DNA of 13,251 bases from an uncultured Slackia sp. (lineage in GTDB: Bacteria; Actinomycetota; Coriobacteriia; Coriobacteriales; Eggerthellaceae). Positions 1-7,414 of the stretch are shown one piece after another. The stretch is from positions 1 to 13,251 of the forward strand of contig CAKUIK010000057.1 in NCBI GenBank assembly GCA_934661005.1, in the 5' to 3' direction. The notes beneath the pieces were generated by a model. The model had not been told where the DNA came from. It was given only the letters and a program-made list of their open reading frames with translations, and ran no database searches. How positions within the stretch are numbered: position 1 is the stretch's first letter; every line of letters begins with the position of its first letter. A program made the position numbers and the translations under genes.

Positions 1-1297
1 GATAATTGTGCGGATATTTATACTCACCATAGTTTTCCGACCCTGGGCGATGTCGGTCGCGCAAATAGCTCGGCACATCGCGCTTCGGCCCATGCCGCAC
101 TTCCGAAAGAGCGGCGTCGATACTCGCTTCAGCCGCATTGCTCTTGGGCGCCAAGCACATATACGTCACCGCCTGCGACAAGTTGATGCGGCACTCGGGC
201 AGGCCAATGACCTCGACGGCCTTAAACGCCGCCTCGGCGATGAGCAAAGCCTGAGGGTCGGCATTGCCGATGTCCTCGCTCGCTAAAATGAAAATTCGAC
301 GTGCGATGAACTTTGGGTCCTCGCCGCCATCGAGCATGCGAGCGAGCCAATACAGCGCCGCATCGGGATCGCTGCCGCGCATCGATTTGATGAACGCGCT
401 GATCACGTCATAGTGCATATCTTTGTTTTTGTCGTACGGCAACGCGCGATGGGGCGTGGCGAGTTCCACCATGTCGGCATCGATGGCAAACGGCGGCTCC
501 GCTTTCTCGCGCGCGCCCTTTTCCTTAGCCAAGCCCGCAGCCAACTCAAGCGTGGTAAGCGCCGAACGGCCATCGCCACCCGATAAATTCACGATTGCCG
601 CCATGGCCTCGTCGCTCAAAGAGCACATGCCCGCCAACCCGCGTTTCTCATCGGCAAGCGCGCGACGAACGATGCTCTCGATATCGGCATCGGAAAGCGA
701 ATGCAATTCAATCACGCGGGAACGCGAAATGAGCGCGGAGTTCACCTCGAAAAATGGGTTTTCCGTCGTTGCGCCCACGAGCACCACGGTACGATTTTCC
801 ACGGCATGCAGAAGCGAATCTTGCTGGCTGCGGCTGAATCGGTGAATTTCGTCCACGAACAGAATCGTGCGTGCGCCTGTTCCCAAAAGGCGCTTTTCAG
901 CCGCGGTTATTTCTCGGCGCAAATCGGCAACGGTGCCACCAATGGCCGACACTTCCACGAACGTCGCGCGTGTGGTTTCGGCGATGATGTGGGCGATGCT
1001 CGTTTTTCCCGTGCCCGCAGGACCGTACAAAATGATGGACGAAAGCGTATCGGCCTCAATCGCCGCATGAAGCCAACTGCCCGGCCCCACCGCGTCTTCC
1101 TGGCCCGCAAGCTCGTCAAGCGAACGCGGACGCATGCGCACAGCCAGCGGCGCCGCAGCGAATTTCTTCTCGTTCTCTATTTCAGTGAACAGCGTGTCCA
1201 ACTTCCACCCATCTATCGCTTCAATACATTTAGGAATCGCAAGCGCCGCGATACGTCGTGAATCCAAGCGGCTCACATGCTCGAACGAAAGCGCCAT
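1..1297 (-). CDS. rarA: Replication-associated recombination protein RarA (MgsA/WRNIP1-type AAA+ ATPase), 3' end cut by window edge
   Basis: RarA is a AAA+ ATPase that acts at stalled replication forks, relates to clamp-loader subunits and works with SSB and recombination proteins. Reading the minus strand I see Walker A (LYGPAGTGKTS), Walker B (ILFVDEIHRFSRSQQ), sensor 1 (VGATTENPFF) and the arginine-finger segment (SALISRSRV), then the family C-terminal region with SEDIGNADPQAL and the late YKYPHNY motif just before the edge. Only a short C-terminal piece is missing. I chose the ATG at 1297-1295, but it has no clear ribosome binding site. The family's usual N-terminus would begin near a TTG at 1201-1199 (LDTLFTEIENEK), so the first 32 residues may be untranslated. 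It follows the UbiB-like gene by about 105 bases containing a nested hairpin, and may share its LexA-marked promoter. Family call very sure; start uncertain. Confidence 0.93.
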   Translation of the reverse strand, partial: MALSFEHVSRLDSRRIAALAIPKCIEAIDGWKLDTLFTEIENEKKFAAAPLAVRMRPRSLDELAGQEDAVGPGSWLHAAIEADTLSSIILYGPAGTGKTSIAHIIAETTRATFVEVSAIGGTVADLRREITAAEKRLLGTGARTILFVDEIHRFSRSQQDSLLHAVENRTVVLVGATTENPFFEVNSALISRSRVIELHSLSDADIESIVRRALADEKRGLAGMCSLSDEAMAAIVNLSGGDGRSALTTLELAAGLAKEKGAREKAEPPFAIDADMVELATPHRALPYDKNKDMHYDVISAFIKSMRGSDPDAALYWLARMLDGGEDPKFIARRIFILASEDIGNADPQALLIAEAAFKAVEVIGLPECRINLSQAVTYMCLAPKSNAAEASIDAALSEVRHGPKRDVPSYLRDRHRPGSENYGEYKYPHNY

Positions 1298-1317
1298 GCC
1301 ATATCGCAATGTGTTTA

Positions 1318-1370
1318 TGCTCGCAGCATTGAGCACTCGCTGCAAGCAATCGTGCTAAACGCTGCGAGCA
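1318..1370. repeat. Nested inverted repeat (hairpin) in the leader of rarA
   Basis: A perfect 10-bp inverted repeat (TGCTCGCAGC at 1318-1327, GCTGCGAGCA at 1361-1370) encloses a second 5-bp inverted repeat (AGCAC 1332-1336, GTGCT 1352-1356). It lies between the stop of the UbiB-like gene (1403) and the rarA start (1297). There is no T-run on either side, so it is not a standard intrinsic terminator. It could be an RNA processing or stability element, or a protein-binding palindrome. Confidence 0.6.
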
Positions 1371-1402
1371 TTTAACATGAGCGCTTAACGCGAGGCCAAG
1401 CC

Positions 1403-3076
1403 CTACTGCCCTTTTCGAATCTTCATCACAATGTACACACTCAAAATCGCCGCGCCGACGAAGCCGAAAAACCCAATTGCCGGCACGCCAAAAAGCTTCG
1501 GCTCCATACCTGCCGAATAAATGAGCGATGAACCCACGAAGAGGCCCGCCGTAATCATCGACAAACTCAAGCGGTCGATAATGTGACCGATTTTCTCCAT
1601 GGGGCGCGGCGCCTCAACGTCGAATTTAATGCGCAAGCGGCCCTTTTCCGTCATATCGAGCACGTTAGAGATGCGTTCGGGCAAATGGAGCGCCTTGTCA
1701 GCTGCGGCAATCGAAGAGAGCACACGGTCTTCAGTTTCGTCGAGAATGTCGAAATTGCGTGCGAAGTAGCTTTTCACATAGCGCTCGACCACGGCGAGAA
1801 TGCTGATTTCCGGCGACAGGGAAATGAGCGTGCCTTGCAGCGACGCCAAGCCACGCACAAGCATCACGAAGCTCTGGGGCATGATCACGTTCGCGTGGTC
1901 AAGAATGCCCATGATATCGTTGAGCAACTGCGCCACGTCCATCGAATGCGCATCTTCGGAACTATAGCGGTTGACCAATGCGCTGAGGTCTTGCAAAAGA
2001 GCGCCGTAATCAAAGCTCTTGCCTGGCACGTCTTTTACGCGCCCCCACTCGACAAACAAGTTCGTGAGCTTGTGGCTGTCTTGAGCAATCATGGCTTTCA
2101 TCATGTCGAAGAACAGCCTGCGCTCATAAGGCGACAACTCGCCCATCATGCCGCAATCGATCCACACGACCTCGCCTGGATCCTTCTTCCCCGCAGCGCG
2201 TTCCTCATCGGAAATCGCAGGTCGCACAATGAAATTCGCCGAATGCGGATCGGCGTGGTAGAAGCCGTTTTCAACCATTTGGCGCATGAATGAATTCGCG
2301 ATGCGGTCGCCGATTTCGCGCAAATTATAGCCCGCCTCACGAAGCTCATCGACGTGCTCGAGTGAGAGGCCATCGACGAATTCCATCACGAGCACCGTCT
2401 CGTCGGAATACTCGCCGTATGCCTTCGGGCACGTGACGCCCGGTTCGGTAGTAAGGCCTCGACCAAAACGCTCGAGGTTTTCGCGCTCCACGTTGAAGTC
2501 GATTTCCTCGCGCACCGTACGGTCGAGTTCGTCGATCACCACATTGATGTCGACGCCCTGAATCATGGTAGAACCAGTGAGATTGAGCAGGTCGGACGCA
2601 CGGCGCATAAGCGCAATGTCGCGCACCATGTCTTGGCGCACATGGTCGCGACGAATTTTGATAGCGACCGTTTCGCCGCTTTTGGCGAGCGTCGCTTTAT
2701 AGACCTGTGCAATAGAAGCAGAGCCGAGCGGTTCGGCGGCAATTTCGCTAAACACATCGTGCCAGTCGCCGTCGTAGAGTTCGCGCAACCGACGTTCCAC
2801 CAGCGAAAACGGTTCAGGCGTGGTGGCGGATCGCAGCGTTTGCAGCGCATTGCAATATTCTTGGGGAAGCATATCGGAGCGCGCCGAGAGAATCTGGCCC
2901 AGCTTAATGAACGTAGGACCCAGCTCTTCAAGCAGGCTCACGAGTTTTTCAGGCGTGATGCCCTTCGTGATTTCGGCATGGCGCAGCGCCTTCACAATCT
3001 CGGCGAGGCGAGCCGCCGAAGTTTTGTCGCTCATGCCATCGCGAACCAGCTTCGCAACATCTTTCGCCCGAGCCAT
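1403..3076 (-). CDS. UbiB/AarF (ABC1) family atypical protein kinase, membrane-anchored
   Basis: This is a 557-residue member of the UbiB/AarF/ABC1 atypical kinase family. Visible family marks are the KxGQ-type motif (FIKLGQILSARSDMLP, about residues 57-71), the alanine-rich nucleotide loop (GSASIAQVYKA, about 118-128), the ATP lysine (VAIKI, K140), EIDFNVERENLERF (about 191-204), the catalytic-loop equivalent HADPHSANF (about 274-282) and the metal-binding IDCGMMG (D307) in place of DFG. Two hydrophobic segments near the C-terminus (about residues 500-550) should anchor it in the membrane. Relatives support quinone biosynthesis or lipid homeostasis. A menaquinone role is possible here but inferred. 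The ATG at 3076 has a good ribosome binding site (AAGGGAAGG, 7 bases upstream). A LexA-like box and a TACAAT -10 lie just upstream. The next gene is rarA. Confidence 0.93.
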   Translation of the reverse strand: MARAKDVAKLVRDGMSDKTSAARLAEIVKALRHAEITKGITPEKLVSLLEELGPTFIKLGQILSARSDMLPQEYCNALQTLRSATTPEPFSLVERRLRELYDGDWHDVFSEIAAEPLGSASIAQVYKATLAKSGETVAIKIRRDHVRQDMVRDIALMRRASDLLNLTGSTMIQGVDINVVIDELDRTVREEIDFNVERENLERFGRGLTTEPGVTCPKAYGEYSDETVLVMEFVDGLSLEHVDELREAGYNLREIGDRIANSFMRQMVENGFYHADPHSANFIVRPAISDEERAAGKKDPGEVVWIDCGMMGELSPYERRLFFDMMKAMIAQDSHKLTNLFVEWGRVKDVPGKSFDYGALLQDLSALVNRYSSEDAHSMDVAQLLNDIMGILDHANVIMPQSFVMLVRGLASLQGTLISLSPEISILAVVERYVKSYFARNFDILDETEDRVLSSIAAADKALHLPERISNVLDMTEKGRLRIKFDVEAPRPMEKIGHIIDRLSLSMITAGLFVGSSLIYSAGMEPKLFGVPAIGFFGFVGAAILSVYIVMKIRKGQ

Positions 3077-3097
3077 GCATGCACCTTCCCTTTACTT

Positions 3098-3113
3098 TCG
3101 AACGTCCGTTCAT
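3098..3113. promoter_or_regulatory. Candidate LexA (SOS) box upstream of the UbiB-like gene
   Basis: The sequence TCGAACGTCCGTTCAT matches the Gram-positive/actinobacterial LexA operator CGAAC-N4-GTTCG at 9 of 10 defined positions. It overlaps the proposed -10 box and the expected transcription start of the UbiB-like gene, an ideal place for repression. LexA binding is inferred from the pattern only. Confidence 0.5.
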
Positions 3114-3117
3114 TGTA
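3112..3117 (-). promoter_or_regulatory. Putative -10 box for the UbiB-like gene
   Basis: On the minus strand TACAAT matches the sigma-70/SigA -10 consensus at five of six positions, about 35 bases before the ATG at 3076. I find no convincing -35 at the usual spacing. Confidence 0.4.
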
Positions 3118-3283
3118 ACGCAGGAAGCACAATCTCGCGAAAAGGGGCGGCCCCCGTTGCCTAGCCGTAGCGCGAAAGGGAATACGGTGAAACGCCCTAG
3201 CGCCCACACTTTCACAAAGAGGCGATGTTCCCTTATGCCGAAATGAAAAATAATTCAAGGGGTTTCTTTCGGCCATGCTCGGA

Positions 3284-3289
3284 TATACT
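3284..3289 (+). promoter_or_regulatory. Putative -10 box of the 6S RNA gene
   Basis: TATACT on the plus strand matches the -10 consensus at five of six positions. The predicted start, about 7 bases downstream, coincides with the first base of the long closing stem of the RNA. The -35 region (GGTTTC or GTTTCT near 3261-3267) is weak. The stretch from here back to the LexA box (3114-3283) holds no gene I can support. Confidence 0.5.
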
Positions 3290-3295
3290 CAAATC

Positions 3296-3472
3296 AGACC
3301 CTGCTTCCAAAGCCGTCATTTGCGATGGACCGATGCATTTTTTCAGGGAGCCCTAGATTACGCGGGGATACAGGGATTCGCGCCTGTTGGCACGAAAGCT
3401 TTGAACCTCGTTGCGGGCACCCACCTATTGAAGGTGGGTTCATCCTTAGGCTGGGGGCAGGGTTTCTTTTTT
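3296..3472 (+). ncRNA. ssrS: Probable 6S RNA
   Basis: 6S RNA mimics an open promoter and sequesters the housekeeping RNA polymerase holoenzyme in stationary phase. The candidate is about 177 nt. Its ends form a 13-bp stem (3296-3308 with 3453-3465) continued, after a 2-base bulge, by AGCC 3311-3314 with GGCT 3449-3452. A large open central region follows. Its 3' strand holds a perfect 8-bp hairpin (ACCCACCT 3419-3426, AGGTGGGT 3432-3439), and an apical arm is closed by CGC 3361-3363/GCG 3413-3415 and GGGG 3364-3367/CCTC 3406-3409. The 3' end runs into a T-rich tract (3463-3472), so it terminates itself. Size, rod-with-bubble shape, an own -10 box and a position two genes from rarA all fit 6S. 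The block around GGGCACCCACCT also resembles 6S sequences I recall. It is transcribed away from its minus-strand neighbours. Another structured RNA class is not excluded. Confidence 0.7.
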
Positions 3473-3521
3473 ATTTCACATCAAAAAGAGCATCCATCTC
3501 CCCCAGCAACGCATCGCGCCT

Positions 3522-3588
3522 CTGCGCGCGAGCGACAAGCGCGCGCCTGTTAAACAGGCCATCGGGCGACCTGTCGAGCGACGCGCAG
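3522..3588. repeat. Imperfect long hairpin with a 15-bp central palindrome, function unknown
   Basis: CTGCGCG (3522-3528) pairs with CGCGCAG (3582-3588) and CGACA (3533-3537) with TGTCG (3572-3576). Inside lies the palindrome GCCTGTT-A-AACAGGC (3545-3559). It sits between the 6S RNA end and the DUF47 terminator, with no protein gene around it. It could be an operator, a small RNA element or a remnant. A 61-codon minus-strand frame across it starts with TTG inside the terminator region and is not credible. Confidence 0.45.
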
Positions 3589-3612
3589 CACACGACCGCC
3601 GCATACGCAACG

Positions 3613-3645
3613 AAAAAGCCTCCAGCCACAAGGGCTAGAGGCTTT
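3613..3645 (-). terminator. Intrinsic terminator of the recJ-rel-MBL-DUF47 operon
   Basis: AAAGCCTC (3615-3622) pairs with GAGGCTTT (3638-3645). After one mismatch AGCC (3624-3627) pairs with GGCT (3633-3636) around a 5-base loop. Read on the minus strand the stem ends in TTTTT. It lies about 40 bases past the DUF47 stop codon. Confidence 0.85.
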
Positions 3646-3685
3646 CGCGCTATCAAGTGACCGCATCGCCTGAGAAAACGGCAAA

Positions 3686-4324
3686 CTAGCAGTTCTTCAT
3701 GATGATGGTGCCCATGGTATCGGCAGCCTGCTCGCAGGCATCTGCCGTGTTCTCAAGGCGTTGGAACAGCTTATCCCACACGAACACATACAGCGGGTTT
3801 TCCGCACCGTGCGAATACAGCTCGCGCATGGTATGGAAGAACAGTTCATCAGCCTCTTCCTCAACCGAGCCAACATCGATGATGAGCTGATTGATTTTCT
3901 TGGAGTTCTTGAATTCGCCGAAATCTTCCAACGCCTTGCCGAGCTTTTCGCAGCTCTTCAGCAGAAGTTCCGCGAATTCGCCCGCCTTGGGATGCATTTC
4001 CTTCACATCGAGCATATAGAAACGCTGCACCGTGCCCTCCATGTAGTCGAGCACGTCATCGAGCTTCTGCGTAAGCGCAATGATATCTTCGCGATCGATG
4101 GGCGTTACGAAGTCGACCGTAACCGCATCAAACACCGAATGCACGAGCTTGTCGCCCGCATGTTCGATTTCATGCGCACGCTCGATGTAGTCGTCGAGCT
4201 CATCGGGGCCTTCGTAGTGCTCGATAATCTCAACAAGCAGCTTCGCCTCGGCAACCGCGAGTTCAGCCTGCTTCTCAAATGCCTCGAAATAATCGAGCTT
4301 CTTGCCATTCTTGTGCTTTGCCAT
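3686..4324 (-). CDS. DUF47 family PhoU-like protein (putative phosphate transport regulator)
   Basis: This 212-residue all-helical protein belongs to the DUF47/PhoU-like family. Members resemble PhoU and usually accompany a Pit-type phosphate transporter, whose activity they are thought to regulate. Visible features are long helices rich in Asp and Glu with PhoU-like metal-binding acidic motifs (HEIEHAGDKLVHSVFD, DREDIIALTQKLDDVLDYMEG, VEEEADELFFHTM, NTADACEQAADTM). No signal peptide or membrane segment is present, so it is cytoplasmic. The ATG at 4324 has GAGAGGG 5 bases upstream. It follows the metallo-hydrolase gene by 33 bases and is last in the operon before the terminator at 3613-3645. 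No pit gene lies in this window, which is unusual for the family, so the phosphate role is inferred from the family alone. Confidence 0.9.
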   Translation of the reverse strand: MAKHKNGKKLDYFEAFEKQAELAVAEAKLLVEIIEHYEGPDELDDYIERAHEIEHAGDKLVHSVFDAVTVDFVTPIDREDIIALTQKLDDVLDYMEGTVQRFYMLDVKEMHPKAGEFAELLLKSCEKLGKALEDFGEFKNSKKINQLIIDVGSVEEEADELFFHTMRELYSHGAENPLYVFVWDKLFQRLENTADACEQAADTMGTIIMKNC

Positions 4325-4357
4325 GTTCGCCCTCTCACGCGAAAAATAGTCAATGCT

Positions 4358-5035
4358 TTAAAACGCCTCGATCACGCGATGACGTTCGATGCCAATGGTC
4401 GTAAGGCCTTCGTGGCCGGGGAATACGATGGTCGAATCGGGAAGCTTGCCGAGCTTTTTCAGGCTTGCGCGCATCTCGTTCGCATTGCCGCCCTCGAAGT
4501 CGACGCGACCCGTTGCGCCACGGAACAGCGTATCGCCCGTGAACACCACACCAGGCTTGCCATCGAACCCAGGAAGGTACAGGCAGATGCCGCCCTTCGT
4601 ATGGCCCGGAGTAAGCATGACCTTGAACTCGAGCGATCCGAGCTTGATTGTATCGCCATCGTTGACCTTGCAGTCGACATGCACGGGCGCAACCGCGTCC
4701 CAATCGCCGAAATAGCCCGGCTGGCCTTTTTCGATAACGCGGCTGTCGGCGTTGCTGGAGATGACCTTGGCGCCCGTGGCAGCAACCAGCTCGGGCAGCG
4801 CGACCAAATGGTCGTTGTGGTCGTGGGTGCACACGATGGTCTCAAGCTTGAACCATCCCAAAGCCTTTTGAATGGCTTCCGCATCGCCCGCGGGATCGAT
4901 AACCATAGCAGGAGCGCCCTGTTCGCGGCCGTCGGCCACAATAAGGCAGTTATTGTCCATCATGCCAATGACGAGCACCGTGACGGGCACGCAGCCGTCA
5001 TCGATGGTCACCTGGCGTTTGCAATTTGCACGCAT
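4358..5035 (-). CDS. MBL-fold metallo-hydrolase, glyoxalase II-like
   Basis: This 225-residue cytoplasmic metallo-beta-lactamase-fold hydrolase is of the glyoxalase II-like (YcbL/GloB) group, which typically hydrolyses thioesters. The substrate cannot be read from sequence. Metal ligands are visible: the HxHxDH motif within CTHDHNDHL (H71, H73, D75, H76), the next histidine in TPGHTKGG, the bridging aspartate in FTGDTLFRG and the late histidine in FPGHEG. The domain fills the whole protein, and the C-terminal substrate domain of true glyoxalase II is absent. An ATG at 5041 is in frame, but the ribosome binding site AGAAAGG ends one base before it and sits 7 bases before the ATG at 5035, so I take 5035. 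It starts 12 bases after the rel stop, with the binding site overlapping the rel end, suggesting translational coupling. Confidence 0.88.
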   Translation of the reverse strand: MRANCKRQVTIDDGCVPVTVLVIGMMDNNCLIVADGREQGAPAMVIDPAGDAEAIQKALGWFKLETIVCTHDHNDHLVALPELVAATGAKVISSNADSRVIEKGQPGYFGDWDAVAPVHVDCKVNDGDTIKLGSLEFKVMLTPGHTKGGICLYLPGFDGKPGVVFTGDTLFRGATGRVDFEGGNANEMRASLKKLGKLPDSTIVFPGHEGLTTIGIERHRVIEAF

Positions 5036-5047
5036 GCGCATACCTTT

Positions 5048-7414
5048 CTACTTGCGCCTGTGGGCCGAATCGCCCGGCAGCATACGGCGCGCGTCGAACA
5101 CGCCGTCGATTTTTCGCAGTTCACCCAGAATGTACTCGATGTTCGAGATTTGCGAAACCTGGAACAAGTACCGCATCTCCACGATGCCGTCGGAATGGCT
5201 TACCGTGTTCGAGACGAGCACGTTGACTCCCGTATCGCTCAGCGTGTTGATGATATCACGCAGCAGGTTCATACGGTCGAGCGCCTCGATGAACACCTCG
5301 ATTTGATACGAAGCCGTTGTCTCGGCCGTATCTTCCCACGAAACCTTAATAAGACGGCCGGGGTCGCGCATGAGGTCGGTCGCATTCGGACAATCGGCGC
5401 GATGCACCGACACGCCGCGGCCGCGCGTGATGAAACCGATGATTTCATCACCCGGCACGGGGTTGCAGCATTTCGACAGACGCACGGGCGCGCTGTCGAT
5501 GCCCTCGACCACCACGCCGTTCGAAGCGTGAGCGCGACGCTTCGGTTGGCGACGCACCGTCGTAATCATGGGCGGCATAGCGCCGTTGGGAAGCATCGCA
5601 AGCTCGGGATGCGATTCCTCTTCCACCTCGGGAGACAGAATTTTCACCAGACGGTTCGCGATATGCAGCACGGTTTCTTTACCTGCGCCAATCGCAACCA
5701 TCATGTCGTCGATATCTTTGTAGCCGAGCGTCTCGCACACCTGCTTCTGCGCGCGAATGCTCGCGGTGGAGCCAAGCCCCAAACCATGTTTCTTCATTTC
5801 ACGAGCAAGCTTTTCGCGACCTACAATCATGTCGTCGCTGCGGCTGACCTTCGAGAAATACTGGCGCAGCTTGCTTCGCGCGCTCGGCGTTTTCACCATT
5901 TTCAGCCAGTCACGGCTTGGCGTTGCGCTCTTCTGCGTAAGAATCTCGACGCGATCGCCCGTTTGCAGCTCGTAGGAAAGCGGAACGATGGAGCCGTTGA
6001 CCTTCGCGCCGACGCAATGGTTGCCCACCTCGGTATGCACGGAATACGCGAAATCGACCGGCGTCGAACCCGTGCGCAGGCTCATGACTTCGCCCGCCGG
6101 AGTGAACACGAACACCTCGGTAGGAGCGAGGTCGACCTTGAGTTCGTTGAGGAATTCGCGCGAGTCTTTCGTCTCTTCCTGCCAGTCGACCATCTGGCGC
6201 AGCCATGCGATTTGACGATCGAACGCCGCATCGGCCTTCGAACCCTTTTCCTTATAACGCCAGTGCGCAGCCACGCCATATTCGCTCATGCGGTGCATTT
6301 CTTCGGTACGAATCTGCACTTCAAGCGGGCGCGCGGCAGGACCGATGACCGTAGTATGCAAGCTCTGATACATATTGAGCTTCGGCATGGCGATGTAATC
6401 TTTGAAGCGGCCCGGCATGGGGTGCCACAGCGTATGCACCGCGCCCAAAACCGAATAGCAATCGCCCACCGTTTTCACGATGACGCGCACCGCGATGAGG
6501 TCATAAATCTCGGAGAAGCCTTTGCCGCGCTTCGTCATCTTCTGATAGATGGAGTAGAGGTGCTTCGGGCGCCCCGCAATGTGCGCATCGACGACGCCCA
6601 CGCGCGCCAGCTCGGTATTCAGCGTTTCAATAACGGAGGCCAAATACGTCTCGCGCTCGTTGCGGCTCTCGGCGACCAGACGGCTAATTTGTTTGAATTT
6701 CGCGGGTTCGAGGTAATAAAACGCAAGGTCTTCCAGCTCCCATTTAATGGAGCCGATGCCCAGGCGGTGCGCGATGGGCGCATAAATCTCGAGCGTCTCG
6801 CGCGATTTGAAAATGCGACGGTCTTCCTTCAGCGCGCTTAGGGTGCGCATGTTGTGCAGGCGGTCGGCAAGCTTGATCACAATCACGCGAATGTCTTTGC
6901 TCATCGCCACGAACATCTTGCGCATGGTTGCAGCCTGTTCGTCGGTGAGGCTTTCCACTTCGATGCGCGTGATTTTCGTGACGCCCTGCACAAGTTGGGA
7001 CACTTGTGCCCCAAATTGTTCTTCGAGCGCACCGGCGGTCGTGTCAGTGTCCTCAATCGTGTCGTGCAGAAGAGCTGCGCACAGCGTATCAACGTCCATG
7101 CGCAAATCGGACAAGATGAGCGCGACTTCGATGGGGTGGATAATGTAGGGCTCGCCGCTCTTGCGCTTCACGCCCTTATGGGCCGTGCTCGCGTACTCAT
7201 ACGCACGCTTGAGCTTTTCGGCTGATGCTTCGTCAAGGTAGCTGGTCTTGTCCACGAGCAGCGCGAAACGCGACTCGGGCGTTACCGTGGCGCCCGCTTC
7301 AGGCGAAGGCGCAATGCCTCCTTCGAACGCATCGGTGGAAAGCGCGCCAATGGCCTCGGCCAATTCGGGTTCTATGGGAAGCGCCGTTTGACGCCCGGGA
7401 ATCTCATCGGTCAT
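5048..7414 (-). CDS. rel: Bifunctional (p)ppGpp synthetase/hydrolase (Rel/RSH family)
   Basis: This long-RSH enzyme makes and degrades (p)ppGpp, the stringent-response alarmone, sensing uncharged tRNA on the ribosome. The 788 residues fit the family. The HD hydrolase domain is intact (SGEPYIIHP about 86-94; LLHDTIEDT with H117, D118), so hydrolysis is expected. The synthetase domain has EIYDLIAVRV (about 302-311) and the RFKD motif (336-339), the RxKD signature of bifunctional rather than synthetase-only enzymes. A TGS domain (about 433-493), the cysteine-containing region RLSKCCNPVPGDEI and a C-terminal ACT domain (about 710-788) follow. I start at the ATG at 7414, with GAGGAAGGGG 6 bases upstream. 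The frame stays open to 7492, but those 26 extra codons lie inside recJ. The start overlaps the recJ stop by 11 bases, so the two are translationally coupled. Confidence 0.96.
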   Translation of the reverse strand: MTDEIPGRQTALPIEPELAEAIGALSTDAFEGGIAPSPEAGATVTPESRFALLVDKTSYLDEASAEKLKRAYEYASTAHKGVKRKSGEPYIIHPIEVALILSDLRMDVDTLCAALLHDTIEDTDTTAGALEEQFGAQVSQLVQGVTKITRIEVESLTDEQAATMRKMFVAMSKDIRVIVIKLADRLHNMRTLSALKEDRRIFKSRETLEIYAPIAHRLGIGSIKWELEDLAFYYLEPAKFKQISRLVAESRNERETYLASVIETLNTELARVGVVDAHIAGRPKHLYSIYQKMTKRGKGFSEIYDLIAVRVIVKTVGDCYSVLGAVHTLWHPMPGRFKDYIAMPKLNMYQSLHTTVIGPAARPLEVQIRTEEMHRMSEYGVAAHWRYKEKGSKADAAFDRQIAWLRQMVDWQEETKDSREFLNELKVDLAPTEVFVFTPAGEVMSLRTGSTPVDFAYSVHTEVGNHCVGAKVNGSIVPLSYELQTGDRVEILTQKSATPSRDWLKMVKTPSARSKLRQYFSKVSRSDDMIVGREKLAREMKKHGLGLGSTASIRAQKQVCETLGYKDIDDMMVAIGAGKETVLHIANRLVKILSPEVEEESHPELAMLPNGAMPPMITTVRRQPKRRAHASNGVVVEGIDSAPVRLSKCCNPVPGDEIIGFITRGRGVSVHRADCPNATDLMRDPGRLIKVSWEDTAETTASYQIEVFIEALDRMNLLRDIINTLSDTGVNVLVSNTVSHSDGIVEMRYLFQVSQISNIEYILGELRKIDGVFDARRMLPGDSAHRRK

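Noticed and set aside
701..1261. A 186-codon plus-strand open frame
   Set aside because: Codon-aligned antisense of rarA, whose Walker motifs read clearly on the minus strand.
3471..3656. A 61-codon minus-strand frame with a hydrophobic N-terminal part
   Set aside because: Starts with TTG directly before the DUF47 terminator stem, reads through that stem, has no ribosome binding site and ends in the 6S RNA U-tract.
3761..6841. A 1026-codon plus-strand open frame across DUF47, the metallo-hydrolase and rel
   Set aside because: It is aligned codon for codon opposite the three real genes (same phase). It stays open because TTA, CTA and TCA codons are avoided on the sense strand. It has no family motifs and spans two intergenic gaps.
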